Part shown: one piece after another, positions 16,375 through 25,490 of the stretch
How the letters are laid out: each line of letters opens with the position of its first letter
How positions within the stretch are numbered: the first letter of the stretch is position 1
From: Oscillibacter sp.
GTDB lineage: Bacteria; Bacillota; Clostridia; Oscillospirales; Oscillospiraceae
Direction of reading: 5' to 3'
Assembly: GCA_022791135.1 (NCBI GenBank)
Contig: JAAVYM010000053.1
Coordinates: 1 to 58,121, forward strand
Length of the DNA: 58,121 nt
Translations under genes and position numbers: made by a program
The notes under the pieces: model-generated
Seen by the model: the letters and a program-made list of their open reading frames with translations, nothing else
The model's database searches: none
What the model was told of the DNA's origin: nothing

Positions 16375-17274
16375 ATGAATAGTCCTGTATCATATTGTGG
16401 TCCCATGCGTCTTGCGCATCGCGGCCTGGTGCAAGCCGCACCGGAAAATACCCTGGGGGCGTTTCAGGGTGCGGTGGAGTTCGGCTGTGAGGGCATCGAG
16501 ATTGATATACAGCTATCCAAAGACGGCGAGATTATTGTAGCGCATGATGATAATTTCACTCGTATGACCTTGGGACATCCTACAGGTTTTTCCAACCGCC
16601 ACCTGCGGGATATGACCTGGGAAGAAATTTCTCGCATAGAGCTTCCTTATGCCAACCATACGTTGCCGGACGAGTTGCCCCCGTACATTGAAGTAGAGGC
16701 CATGTCCATGATGCCTGAGCGGCTTATGGGACAGGAGATGGGACGCGACTACGAGACCGCGCTGGCACAAGACGGCCGCATGGCTCATTTGATGCGATTC
16801 GCGGATTTCGACGCCTGGCTTGCCACGCAGCAGCAACCGCCGACGGTGGAGGTCGAGGTGAAGGCGCCTGGCGTTATGAAGCGTATGCTGGAAATACTGG
16901 ATCAATCCTCCGTTGTGGACCACTATATCCTCTTTTCCGGCGTACCGGCGTTTAATGATGAGATTCAGCAAGCTTGCCGTCTGCAGGGCAAGCCGGAGGG
17001 CTTGCGTCTGGGGGCCAATATCCGTTTCCTCACAGATGAGATGAAGCGGCAGGTGGAGAATATGGACCTTTATGAGGTTGGCCTGAATGCAGAGTGTTTC
17101 ACACAAGAAGATGTCCTGTGGCTGAAGGCGCGCGGAATCCAGGTGCTGTCCAACCTGGGGGACTATCCCCTGTGGTGGGAGCAGCTCTGCCAAATGGACG
17201 TATTAGGTTTTAAGACCAACTATGCCTGTGCGTTCACCGCCTGGTGGCAGGAGCACGGCGCAAATCGTACATGA
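16375..17274 (+). CDS. glycerophosphodiester phosphodiesterase family protein
   Basis: A 299-residue GDPD-type TIM barrel. The catalytic AHRG (14-17), PENT (23-26), EIDIQLSKDG with metal ligands Glu42 and Asp44, and AHDD (56-59) are all present, and VEVEVKAPG supplies the later acidic ligands. These enzymes split glycerophosphodiesters into sn-glycerol 3-phosphate and an alcohol. No signal peptide is seen, so it acts in the cytoplasm on imported substrate. It follows the binding protein and is bounded by a strong hairpin. An atypical insert around residues 100-130 (EVEAMSMMPERLMG) sets it apart from short bacterial forms. Confidence 0.9.
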   Translation: MNSPVSYCGPMRLAHRGLVQAAPENTLGAFQGAVEFGCEGIEIDIQLSKDGEIIVAHDDNFTRMTLGHPTGFSNRHLRDMTWEEISRIELPYANHTLPDELPPYIEVEAMSMMPERLMGQEMGRDYETALAQDGRMAHLMRFADFDAWLATQQQPPTVEVEVKAPGVMKRMLEILDQSSVVDHYILFSGVPAFNDEIQQACRLQGKPEGLRLGANIRFLTDEMKRQVENMDLYEVGLNAECFTQEDVLWLKARGIQVLSNLGDYPLWWEQLCQMDVLGFKTNYACAFTAWWQEHGANRT

Positions 17275-17295
17275 GTATCCGATAGGCTTGAACGA

Positions 17296-17338
17296 CGGCC
17301 GGTGTTGGACATTTCGAAAAGATGTTCAATACCGGCCG
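17296..17338 (+). terminator. long hairpin after the GDPD gene
   Basis: A 17-base-pair stem (17296-17312 with 17322-17338, two G-T pairs) with a 9-base loop. The T run is weak (CTGTTTT), but the position 22 bases after the stop codon supports a terminator. Confidence 0.7.
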
Positions 17339-17472
17339 CCGCTCTGTTTTGGGGAGTTCTGGAGCCATACAGGTTGCAGTTCTATTTTGCAGTTGTCCGA
17401 ACCATGCCGGGAGACCTCCGAATGCAACGCCAATAGAGAAGGAGCGATGTAAGCATATGGATACGTTCTTTG

Positions 17473-19263
17473 CTAGGGAAGCTGTTCCAGACCAAGTTCT
17501 TTTAAGAATTGATTGTGATGGGCTTTTGCCCTGCCAATATCATCCTCAAGCTTTTCAAGCTCCTGCCGTACTTCTTCAAGGTCGATTTCCGCTTCTTCAG
17601 GCGCTGTGCTGACATACCGGGAAATGTTCAGATTGTATCGGTTTTCTTTAATTTCCTCCATAAAAACGCGGCGGGAATATTTTTTGTCATCTTCTTTTCG
17701 GTATTGGTATGTGTCAATGATCCGGTCAATATGCTCAGGTAGGAGCGTATTTTGGCGTTTTCCCTTCTCAAAGTATTGGCTTGCGTTGATAATCAATACG
17801 TCATTGTACTTTTTGCACTTTTTGAGTACCAGAATGCACACGGGAATGCCGGTAGAGAAAAATAGATTCGCCGGCAAACCGATGATTGCATCAATATTTC
17901 CGTCGTTTAAAAGCTTTTTTCGAATCTTTTCCTCGGCGCCGCCGCGAAACAATACGCCGTGCGGCAGGATAATGGCCATCGTCCCGTCATCGCTTAAAAA
18001 ATGAAATCCATGCAGCAAAAAAGCAAAATCTGCCGCCGACTTTGGCGCGAGTCCGTAGTTGCTGAACCGAAAATCCTTAGCCATTTCCTCTTTAGGCTGC
18101 CATCGATAGCTGAAAGGCGGATTGGCTACAATCGCTTCAAACTGCATTTTTTTCGCCGGATTCATTTCGTTCAGAATCTGCCAATCATTCAGCAGGGAGT
18201 CGCCGTGATGAATCTGAAATTCCGAATCTTTGATGCCATGAAGCAGCATATTCATGCGGGCGAGGTTGTAGGTAGTGATATTTTTCTCCTGCCCATAGAT
18301 CTGGCCAATACCGTTTGGCCCGAATTGTTTGCGCACATTGATAAGCAGAGAACCGGACCCGCAGGCAAAATCAAGCACATTTCGCAGTTTGCGCTTTTTT
18401 CCTGTGCAGGGGTCCTGGCTGTCAAGCGAGACAATACGGGAAAGAACGGTGGAGATTGGCTGCGGAGTATAGAACTCGCCGGCTTTTTTTCCGGAGCCGG
18501 CAGCAAATTGGCCGATCAAATATTCATAGGCGTCACCCAGAAGGTCCGTTTCGTTTGGAAATTTAGAAAGACCCTCTGCAATTTCCATAATTACGGCGCA
18601 CAGCAGATTGTTTCGCTCGAGATAGGTTTTCCCAAGTTTATCAGAATCCAGGTTCACCTCTGAAAATAGCCCGGAAAAATTGTTTCCAAAGGATTTGTTC
18701 TCGATATATTTAAAAGCGCTGCGCAGGGTACTGAGCATTTTTTCGTTCTGCGTTCGCGCCAATTCATATATATTGCTCCACAAATATGCCGGCTTGATTA
18801 CATAGTGAATTTTGCGGTGCATTTGCTTTTCAAGCGTTTCAACCTGATCCAGATTGCGAATATACCAAACGGCAAGAGGAATGATGTTTTGGCTATAGAG
18901 CATTTGGCTGGAATCCTCTACGAAGAGTGCCCTTGCCGTTTCGATTTTTTCATGGTCCTTCTCGTCTTCTCTTAGCCCCAGTTTCTTTGAGGAAAGGGAG
19001 GCGCTGTATAGCAGGATGACTTCATGCAGCTGGCGAATATAAGCTTCCATATGTTCGCAGTTAGAGTGGATCTCCAGTTCGCTCTTTTGATAGTCGCTGC
19101 CCAGCTCTTTTTTTACTGCTTCCTCATAGTTGTCGGACAGGTATCGCAAAAAAAGAAAAGACAGCATGTAGTCCCGAAAATCATCTGCGTTCATTGCGCC
19201 GCGCAGCTTATCCGCGATTGCCCACAAGGTTGAACCCAGCTGTTTTTGCTGCGTATCGTTCAT
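17473..19263 (-). CDS. hsdM: type I restriction-modification DNA methyltransferase subunit HsdM
   Basis: The N6-adenine methyltransferase subunit of a type I system. The N-terminal HsdM helical domain (LWAIADKLRGAM) is followed by GEFYTPQPI (262-270), the S-adenosylmethionine motif DFACGSGS (298-305) and the catalytic NPPF (381-384). At 596 residues it is longer than the roughly 500-530 of many HsdM proteins, with extra sequence before the methylase core. Its start overlaps the end of the ATPase gene by ATGA. It is the last gene of the operon hsdR-hsdS-ATPase-hsdM. Codon use is more AT-rich than in the flanking core genes, which suggests transfer. Confidence 0.96.
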   Translation of the reverse strand: MNDTQQKQLGSTLWAIADKLRGAMNADDFRDYMLSFLFLRYLSDNYEEAVKKELGSDYQKSELEIHSNCEHMEAYIRQLHEVILLYSASLSSKKLGLREDEKDHEKIETARALFVEDSSQMLYSQNIIPLAVWYIRNLDQVETLEKQMHRKIHYVIKPAYLWSNIYELARTQNEKMLSTLRSAFKYIENKSFGNNFSGLFSEVNLDSDKLGKTYLERNNLLCAVIMEIAEGLSKFPNETDLLGDAYEYLIGQFAAGSGKKAGEFYTPQPISTVLSRIVSLDSQDPCTGKKRKLRNVLDFACGSGSLLINVRKQFGPNGIGQIYGQEKNITTYNLARMNMLLHGIKDSEFQIHHGDSLLNDWQILNEMNPAKKMQFEAIVANPPFSYRWQPKEEMAKDFRFSNYGLAPKSAADFAFLLHGFHFLSDDGTMAIILPHGVLFRGGAEEKIRKKLLNDGNIDAIIGLPANLFFSTGIPVCILVLKKCKKYNDVLIINASQYFEKGKRQNTLLPEHIDRIIDTYQYRKEDDKKYSRRVFMEEIKENRYNLNISRYVSTAPEEAEIDLEEVRQELEKLEDDIGRAKAHHNQFLKELGLEQLP

Positions 19264-20582
19264 TGGTTATCCTCCTGCGCTTGCTCTGCGTTAAATAGTT
19301 TTTGATTGAACCGAAAATCTTTTATAAAATTATTTAATATATTTTGAAAATGCTCCTTATTATCGTCCTCCAATGAAGTTGGCTCAAAAACAGAGTAATT
19401 TCCGTGACTCATGATGTTGACCATTCTTTTGTGAACGATGAAATCCTCATCATGGTCGATTCTAAGGCAAGACGAGAAATGTTCATATCCGTGAAAAGCG
19501 GCGGTTTTTTCTAAAATGTTCCGAAGAATGTTGAAATGATAGCTATAGATCTCTCCCGAATCCGCGGCCTTTTTCAATTCCTTCAGCAAGGAGACATGAT
19601 AAAAAAGTGGTGTGTTGCTGGTATCTTTTAATATGTAGGACCCGCTCTTGGCTATTTTTTGAAAAAACAACCGTTCCGGATTTCTGATTTCATTGCACAA
19701 CACATTGAAAAATAGGGTGTGGTGAGTCGAAATAATCACCTTGATATCAGCATCGCTCATCAGGTTTGCCAAATGACTTGCCACGGCAACAACATTGTTG
19801 TCGTCTAAAGAGGAGATCGGATCGTCGATATAAATGTATTTGACCCAGCTATAGGAGTCGACCTTATCGACGACCAATTGCATAATCGCCATGAAGAAGC
19901 ACCAGACAAATAGATTTTCCTCCCCACGAGATACCTTAATATGATCCGTTCTCTGGTTTACTCCCCCAATGACGGCATTTCGGTAAAAGCTGATTTTGTA
20001 CTCATTATAGTCAATCGTAAAATCGAAATCAGCATATTGGTGTAAAAATGAGCGGATTCGGCTCTCCATTTCCAGTTCCTTTAGCCCGGAAAAGAACCTG
20101 GAATTGCTATTGAGCTTGAAGAAACGATCCGTGTCGTTTTCCAAGTCGTTGTCCCAGTAGAAAAGATCCTCTGTAAAGGCGTTATAATACAGAGTATCGG
20201 CTGTTTTTTCTCCGGTCTCTTCATTCAGCGTCTGCCCCAGTGTTTTGAACGCGGCGGACAATCTTGTTTTGCCGGTGCCGTTATAGGCAAAGAGCAAAAT
20301 GTATTTCTTCTGCTCCTCGTCCAGCAGCATGCGAAAATACTTTGCGACTTCTTCCAGACTATCAAACTGCGGATTTCCGATCCGCTTGAAAATGAAGTCC
20401 AGTTTGCTGCGGACCTGCTCCGTTAAGCCCTCTTTTAAATGGTACTCCGTCCGATCATTCGACCGCTTATAACTGCCGGTAACGATGCGCTTATATTGCT
20501 GAAAGTCCGGTGTATTGAGCGTTTTATTGGTCAGCTTCTGATACGCTTCTTTTGGAAGGGTCTCCGGTATATTGATACTCAT
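19260..20582 (-). CDS. PrrC/RloC-like ATPase (candidate anticodon nuclease) in the hsd operon
   Basis: A 440-residue AAA_13/ABC-type ATPase with Walker A AYNGTGKT (99-106), a signature-like SRGEE (218-222), Walker B plus D-loop YIDDPISSLD (251-260) and the switch ISTHH (284-288). The C-terminal 90 residues contain Arg354-x3-Glu358 and, 35 residues on, His393 in MSHG. This spacing is close to the Arg-Glu-His nuclease triad of PrrC. The stretch Arg386-x6-His393 also fits the HEPN RNase motif. PrrC is known to be encoded inside type I hsd loci and to cut tRNA when restriction is inhibited. Here the gene lies between hsdS and hsdM with 4-base overlaps at both ends. I infer a toxin guarded by the R-M complex; a non-nuclease ATPase is the main alternative. 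Confidence 0.75.
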   Translation of the reverse strand: MSINIPETLPKEAYQKLTNKTLNTPDFQQYKRIVTGSYKRSNDRTEYHLKEGLTEQVRSKLDFIFKRIGNPQFDSLEEVAKYFRMLLDEEQKKYILLFAYNGTGKTRLSAAFKTLGQTLNEETGEKTADTLYYNAFTEDLFYWDNDLENDTDRFFKLNSNSRFFSGLKELEMESRIRSFLHQYADFDFTIDYNEYKISFYRNAVIGGVNQRTDHIKVSRGEENLFVWCFFMAIMQLVVDKVDSYSWVKYIYIDDPISSLDDNNVVAVASHLANLMSDADIKVIISTHHTLFFNVLCNEIRNPERLFFQKIAKSGSYILKDTSNTPLFYHVSLLKELKKAADSGEIYSYHFNILRNILEKTAAFHGYEHFSSCLRIDHDEDFIVHKRMVNIMSHGNYSVFEPTSLEDDNKEHFQNILNNFIKDFRFNQKLFNAEQAQEDNQ

Positions 20583-21829
20583 ACGTCTACCTCCTCAAGA
20601 GAAGGAAACAATCTTTGCAGTAATCCCCTTTTATGAGCTTTTAGCTTTTCGACTTTGTTGAACTGCTGCGTAAGGATAAAATCCATCTCGGACAAGCAGT
20701 TCGCAACCTTTTCCTGCTCCTCGGGCTGTGGGAAATACAAATGGATCGCTTTGATAATTTGACCGGAGAGGTTGCCCTGTCCGCCCTGGAGATATTTTGC
20801 AATTATCCGGTTTTTTATATGGGTCAGATAGTGATAGACAAACGCATTGTTCGTCTTGTGCCTTAAGCATAGAATTGCCTGATTGATTGCGCCGTCGATT
20901 TGCGATAATGCGACCTCACCGCTGTTTGCGCCGTATAATGCAATTAGCACGTCGCCCTTTTTCACCATTTTGGCAGAGGAATTTCGGAATCCCTCCTCCG
21001 TAATAAAAAGTTTGGTAGAACATTTACCAATTTCTGCTGATCGGATAAAGGGAATGCTTCCTCCATAAAATTCCTTTTTAGAGGTATCCGGCGTTCCTCC
21101 GCTGAACATTTTGCACGAGTTCTCGATGGACTTAGCGTTCCACTCACCGCAGCCTTGAAATGCAGGAAATCGCCATTCAGGCAAAGCCTTTCCTTCAGCG
21201 GGGAACAGTTTTTGCATGAAGCCCTGTTTATACTTTTTCAGTGCGTCTAATTTCCGGTTCTCAGCATGGATCAGATCCTCTATAGAGGATAAACACGCGG
21301 CAATCTTTTGCTGTTCCGCTTTTTTCGCAGGCGTAGGAAATACAATACTGAAAAAGTCCGTTGGACTGATGTTTAACAGTCCATCACTCCTCGCCCCGCT
21401 GGTGATAAATTTCATTAACTGCTGCCCATGGAAATTTTGGTCAAAATATCCCTTGTAAAAGGAGGATATAAATTTTTCCTTAAAGCGAAAGCTTATAAAA
21501 GCGTTCGGGACGGCCGCCTCGTCATACTCTTCTAATTCGTATATGCATCCTTGCGGAAATGTTTTGGAATTACCCTTATTGTAGGAGAAATCGCCTTTTT
21601 GCAGATAAATATAATGGCAATACTGCTTGCCCGATATATCCCGGCTAAACTTTTCCGCCTGTGAAACGAATCCCGTACCGGCAGAGATGCTTAATGTGAC
21701 CAGCTTCCGATCCTCCACTCTTTGCGTGATTCTGTCCGCCAGCTCGCGGAGCCGATATATTTTCCATTCTCCGGCCGCCTCGAACTCCGGAAAGCGCAGC
21801 TTCGGCAGGATTTTTTTTCGTTTATTCAT
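20579..21829 (-). CDS. hsdS: type I restriction-modification specificity subunit HsdS
   Basis: HsdS sets the DNA target of the type I complex. The 416 residues form two half-repeats. The first target-recognition domain (about 12-170) is followed by the helical spacer with EQQKIAACLSSIEDLI and GFMQKLFP (171-210). The second domain (217-370, SGGTPDTSKKEFYGGSIPF) is followed by EQEKVANCLSEMDFIL and GLLQRLFP (371-410). Both domains look complete, so a bipartite site is expected, but the sequence recognised cannot be read off. It overlaps the ATPase start by 4 bases and the hsdR stop by 8 bases. No second hsdS or inverted-repeat shuffling partner is present. Confidence 0.95.
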   Translation of the reverse strand: MNKRKKILPKLRFPEFEAAGEWKIYRLRELADRITQRVEDRKLVTLSISAGTGFVSQAEKFSRDISGKQYCHYIYLQKGDFSYNKGNSKTFPQGCIYELEEYDEAAVPNAFISFRFKEKFISSFYKGYFDQNFHGQQLMKFITSGARSDGLLNISPTDFFSIVFPTPAKKAEQQKIAACLSSIEDLIHAENRKLDALKKYKQGFMQKLFPAEGKALPEWRFPAFQGCGEWNAKSIENSCKMFSGGTPDTSKKEFYGGSIPFIRSAEIGKCSTKLFITEEGFRNSSAKMVKKGDVLIALYGANSGEVALSQIDGAINQAILCLRHKTNNAFVYHYLTHIKNRIIAKYLQGGQGNLSGQIIKAIHLYFPQPEEQEKVANCLSEMDFILTQQFNKVEKLKAHKRGLLQRLFPSLEEVDV

Positions 21830-24827
21830 ACGCGCTTAACCCCATAATTTCACGGCCATCCGCCAATTTCTTCAACAACGGAATCAGGTCATCCATCAAA
21901 TTCAGCTCCTTTTGCGTCCGTTCTCTCCAGCTCAGATCCAGCGGCGCCAGCAAATCACCGAGCTTTTCTCCGTCGAAAATCATGCGGTCCATGATTTCCT
22001 GAATGAATGTCTGCAAAGCCTGCGCCTCTATGCCGGTTTTTTCAGCAATGGCCTGGATTTCGCGGTTGTTTTTCTGCTCTCGAAACGCCTGATATCCCGC
22101 TTTAATTTCGTTTTCGTTCAGGGCCACGCCGGTCTGAAGAGATTCGATATATTCAATCATATCCTCTCTCTCGTCAAGCATATTGGACGTTGCGGAAAGC
22201 ATACGGATGAGCTGCTCTTTGCTCATTTTTTGCTTTACCGGTTCAAACTGGGTGCACCTGGCGATTAATGCCATAATATAATCATAGTCAATGATAGCAG
22301 ACGAAAACAGAACGAACTCAAAATCAAGCTGGTCAACCGTGGAATCCTTATTCTCCGAACCGGTTCCCTGTTCGGCTTTTAGCCTTTGCGCAACATCAAT
22401 GTAGGCGCCGCGAAAGGCACGCAGAGTATCCTCCGGCAATAGGCTCTCGATCTTTGCCGCATCGCTGCACCCAATTTCCGTATATTGTTCCAGCTGTGTT
22501 GCAAGCCGCTGTACCTCTTTGAATTTATTGATAAACGCGCATCTTGCGGCATTTCCTTTGAGATTGCTCACTTCCTCCGGCCGGCATGGAAGCCCTTGAG
22601 ATTCCATGAATTTCTCCAATTCGCGGACCGCGGTATCCAGCCGCGCAACGACCCTTGGAGCAGGATCCACAAGCCAGATTTCCTTTGCACGCTGGCTGTT
22701 GTCTTCGCCTGAAAACAGCGCAATGGCATGGTCGACTTCATCTGCCTGATTCCGGAAGTCAAGGATATTCCCATAGGGCTTTGTATCATTCAAAACGCGG
22801 TTGGTTCTGGAAAAGGCCTGTATCAGCCCGTGATATTTCAAATTTTTATCTACATACAAGGTGTTCAGATACTTGGAATCGAAGCCGGTCAGCAGCATAT
22901 CCACAACAATGGTAATATCAATTTTATTTTTGTGCGGGTAATCTGCGTTTGTATATTTTTGGTCCTTGATTCTTTGCTGTACGTCCTGGTAATATCCGTC
23001 GAAGTTGTGGATGTCATGACTCGTCCCATATTGGCCGTTGTACTGTTCAATGATGCCCGTCAGCGCCCTTTTCTTTTTCTCGGGGTCCTTTTTGTTATCC
23101 TCCTTCTCCTGGGGGAGGTCTTCCTGAATTTGCTGAACGTCCCGATTCCCCTCCGCCGGAGGAGAAAAAACGCAGGCAATGTTGAGGGGCGGAACCCCTC
23201 GACGATCCGCATCGGTAAGCTTTTGCTGCTCCTCTTTAAATAGCTCGTAATACGCGATGGCATCATTGATAGAAGCTGTGGCGAGAATGGCATTATATCT
23301 TCGGTCATTGGTCAGTGTATTGTGCTTTGACAAAATGAGTTGTACGACGGCTCTTTTCTGCTTCTCCTTATTGATCTTTTCGGCATCTTCGGCGTGTTCG
23401 AGCTTAAAATAGTCGATGTGGAACCGCAATACATTCCGGTCCTCAATGGCGTGTGTAATTGTATACGCATGAAGTTGTTTTTCAAAAATGTCGACGGTGG
23501 TGGTATAAGAGCCGATTGTTCCGTCAATTTGCTTATAAGCGGCATTCTCTTCGAAAATAGGGGTACCTGTAAACCCAAAAAGCTGCGCCTTGGGGAAGAA
23601 ATTTTTGATTGCCTTGTGATTGTCCCCAAACTGCGAGCGATGGCATTCATCAAAGATAATTGCGATTCTCTTATCCCTCAGGGGCGCCAATTGTTCTTTA
23701 TAGGTCGGTTCTCCCTTTTTTCTTCTCTCCCGGTTCCTCTTGCTGTTTACATCAAGGGCCAAGCCAAGCTTCTGGATGGTTGTTACAATGACCTTGTCCC
23801 GATAGTCCTGTGAAAGAAGCCGTTTCACCAGAGTTTCCGTATTGGTGTTTTCTTCAACGCAGCCCTCCTGGAATTTATTGAATTCCTCTCTGGTCTGCCG
23901 GTCAAGGTCTTTTCGGTCCACAACAAAGAGGCATTTCGCTATGTTGCGGTTGTCCTTTAACAGTGTTGACGCTTTAAAGGATGTGAGCGTCTTGCCGCTG
24001 CCTGTTGTATGCCAAATATAACCATTACCCCTGTTTTGCTCAATGCAGTCCATAATGGCCTTTACAGCATATATTTGATATGGCCGCATGATCATTATCT
24101 TTTGCTCGCTTGCCACTAAGACCATATATTTGCCAATCAATTCATTCAAGGCGCATTTGCGCAGCAGCGCTTCCGAGAAGTCATGCAAATGCGTGATTTT
24201 TTTGTTATCCTGATCGGCAAACTGATAAACCGGCAAAAACCGTTCATCCGCATGAAAAGCAAAATGTTCTGGATTGTTATTGGCAAAGTAATAGGTATTG
24301 CTTTCATTGCTGACAATAAAAAGCTGCAAAAAGCAAAGTAGGGAATTCGCAAACCCATTTCCAGGGTCGTTTTTGTATTCGACAATTTGCTCCATCGCTC
24401 TTTTTGGGGTAATCTGAAGCGATTTTAGCTCTATCTGCACGACGGGAATTCCGTTGATCAGAAGCATAACATCGTACCGGTGATAACTGTTTTCTGTGTT
24501 CATACGAAGCTGATTGATGACTTCGTATTCATTTTTCCCCCAGTCGACGGTATTGACAAGAGAGTACTGCAAGGGGGTATCATCATCCCGTTTGAACGTA
24601 TTGATCTCCCTTAAAATTTTTGCTGCGGAAAATACGTCGGGGGTGATGAGGCTCTCTTTTAATCTCATGAATTCGGAATCACTCAATCTGACTTGATTAA
24701 GCTTTTGAAAATGAGTTCGAAAATTTTTCTCTAAAGATGCCTTATCTTTTATATCTTCGCGATAGGTATAATGCAGTTCCCTGAGTTTTTCAATAAAACT
24801 CATTTCAATTTGCTTCTCGTTCTTCAT
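21822..24827 (-). CDS. hsdR: type I restriction endonuclease/translocase subunit HsdR
   Basis: The 1001-residue motor and nuclease subunit. A PD-(D/E)xK nuclease lies at the N-terminus (Asp119, then QIELK with Glu133 and Lys135). It is followed by a superfamily 2 translocase with Walker A TTGSGKT (274-280), DECH (393-396), FGFTGTP and the late arginine motif QAFSRTNRVL, then a helical C-terminus that contacts HsdM. ATG 24827 is chosen: upstream in-frame starts run into the XRE gene, and AAGGCG lies ahead. All motifs appear intact, so the system is probably active. It follows the XRE gene by 17 bases. Confidence 0.96.
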   Translation of the reverse strand: MKNEKQIEMSFIEKLRELHYTYREDIKDKASLEKNFRTHFQKLNQVRLSDSEFMRLKESLITPDVFSAAKILREINTFKRDDDTPLQYSLVNTVDWGKNEYEVINQLRMNTENSYHRYDVMLLINGIPVVQIELKSLQITPKRAMEQIVEYKNDPGNGFANSLLCFLQLFIVSNESNTYYFANNNPEHFAFHADERFLPVYQFADQDNKKITHLHDFSEALLRKCALNELIGKYMVLVASEQKIMIMRPYQIYAVKAIMDCIEQNRGNGYIWHTTGSGKTLTSFKASTLLKDNRNIAKCLFVVDRKDLDRQTREEFNKFQEGCVEENTNTETLVKRLLSQDYRDKVIVTTIQKLGLALDVNSKRNRERRKKGEPTYKEQLAPLRDKRIAIIFDECHRSQFGDNHKAIKNFFPKAQLFGFTGTPIFEENAAYKQIDGTIGSYTTTVDIFEKQLHAYTITHAIEDRNVLRFHIDYFKLEHAEDAEKINKEKQKRAVVQLILSKHNTLTNDRRYNAILATASINDAIAYYELFKEEQQKLTDADRRGVPPLNIACVFSPPAEGNRDVQQIQEDLPQEKEDNKKDPEKKKRALTGIIEQYNGQYGTSHDIHNFDGYYQDVQQRIKDQKYTNADYPHKNKIDITIVVDMLLTGFDSKYLNTLYVDKNLKYHGLIQAFSRTNRVLNDTKPYGNILDFRNQADEVDHAIALFSGEDNSQRAKEIWLVDPAPRVVARLDTAVRELEKFMESQGLPCRPEEVSNLKGNAARCAFINKFKEVQRLATQLEQYTEIGCSDAAKIESLLPEDTLRAFRGAYIDVAQRLKAEQGTGSENKDSTVDQLDFEFVLFSSAIIDYDYIMALIARCTQFEPVKQKMSKEQLIRMLSATSNMLDEREDMIEYIESLQTGVALNENEIKAGYQAFREQKNNREIQAIAEKTGIEAQALQTFIQEIMDRMIFDGEKLGDLLAPLDLSWRERTQKELNLMDDLIPLLKKLADGREIMGLSAYE

Positions 24828-24844
24828 ATCGCGGCGCCTTTCAT

Positions 24845-25060
24845 TCAATTTATCTGTTCCAATGATTCGATCCAATCTTGCCTTAGGCAGTTTCGCTTGC
24901 AAAGCTCGGCCAAAGCGTGTCTTGCAATCGGATTCGGCTTGGCTTTATTATTTTCCCACCGGTTGACGGAAGTGAATCCCACGTGTAACTCCCTGGCTAA
25001 CCCTTCTTGGGACAGATTCAGTTCCAAACGAATGTTTTTAATAACTTCAGAAATCTTCAT
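24845..25060 (-). CDS. XRE-family regulator of the hsd operon
   Basis: A 71-residue protein made almost wholly of a Cro/CI helix-turn-helix (IRLELNLSQEGLARELHVGF, then SVNRWENNKAKP). It is the first gene of the minus-strand restriction operon and lies beneath two palindromes (25093-25133). By analogy with controller proteins of restriction systems, it probably binds these and times expression of hsdR, hsdS, the ATPase and hsdM. AAGGAG precedes ATG 25060. Confidence 0.9.
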   Translation of the reverse strand: MKISEVIKNIRLELNLSQEGLARELHVGFTSVNRWENNKAKPNPIARHALAELCKRNCLRQDWIESLEQIN

Positions 25061-25092
25061 AACGGCGCTCTCCTTATTTGCTTTTACGCTTA

Positions 25093-25133
25093 TATGATAT
25101 TATATCATAAGCTATAGCATAATACTATATGCT
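25093..25133. promoter_or_regulatory. double palindromic operator upstream of the XRE gene
   Basis: A perfect 17-base palindrome TATGATATTATATCATA (25093-25109) is followed by AGCATA (25116-25121) with its mate TATGCT (25128-25133). On the minus strand the first palindrome contains TATAAT, so bound protein would cover the -10 box. Two sites in tandem fit autoregulation by the adjacent XRE protein. Confidence 0.65.
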
Positions 25134-25230
25134 GTTTAAAATTACTTCGTTATTAGCCTGAATTTTTTGCGGAAGATGGGATTTGCATAGTTCTATAATG
25201 CTTATGTGATTGGATTCCAGAACTCTATAT

Positions 25231-25262
25231 GAAAAAGGCGGACATGGTTACCATGTCCGCCT
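25231..25262 (-). terminator. terminator of the HD-domain gene
   Basis: A perfect 12-base-pair stem (25236-25247 with 25251-25262) with a 3-base loop, followed on the minus strand by TTTTT. The 25263-25490 stretch before the HD gene stop has no credible ORF. Confidence 0.85.
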
Positions 25263-25490
25263 GAGATTACCCTCTTCTTTGCCGGTTTATAAATCTAATC
25301 GTTCCTTTCTCTTTTACGGCTTTAAAGATGCCGTTCATAGAGCAGCGGACTATGCTGCTGCCCTTGTGCCGTTCCTCTATGGTGTGGCCCACTGCTTGCG
25401 CGTTGCCGTGATAGTAAGATGTGTTGCTGCGCCGGTTTGGGGATTATGCCCGATTCATAGTTCTGCAGCCCGTCCAACCAGTCCCATGGT

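Noticed and set aside
17443-17500. Interrupted gene at the left edge of the restriction operon (ATG 17457 after GAAGGAG)
   Set aside because: The frame runs straight into hsdM antisense sequence, and no matching second half was found beyond 25140, so an insertion into a gene cannot be supported.
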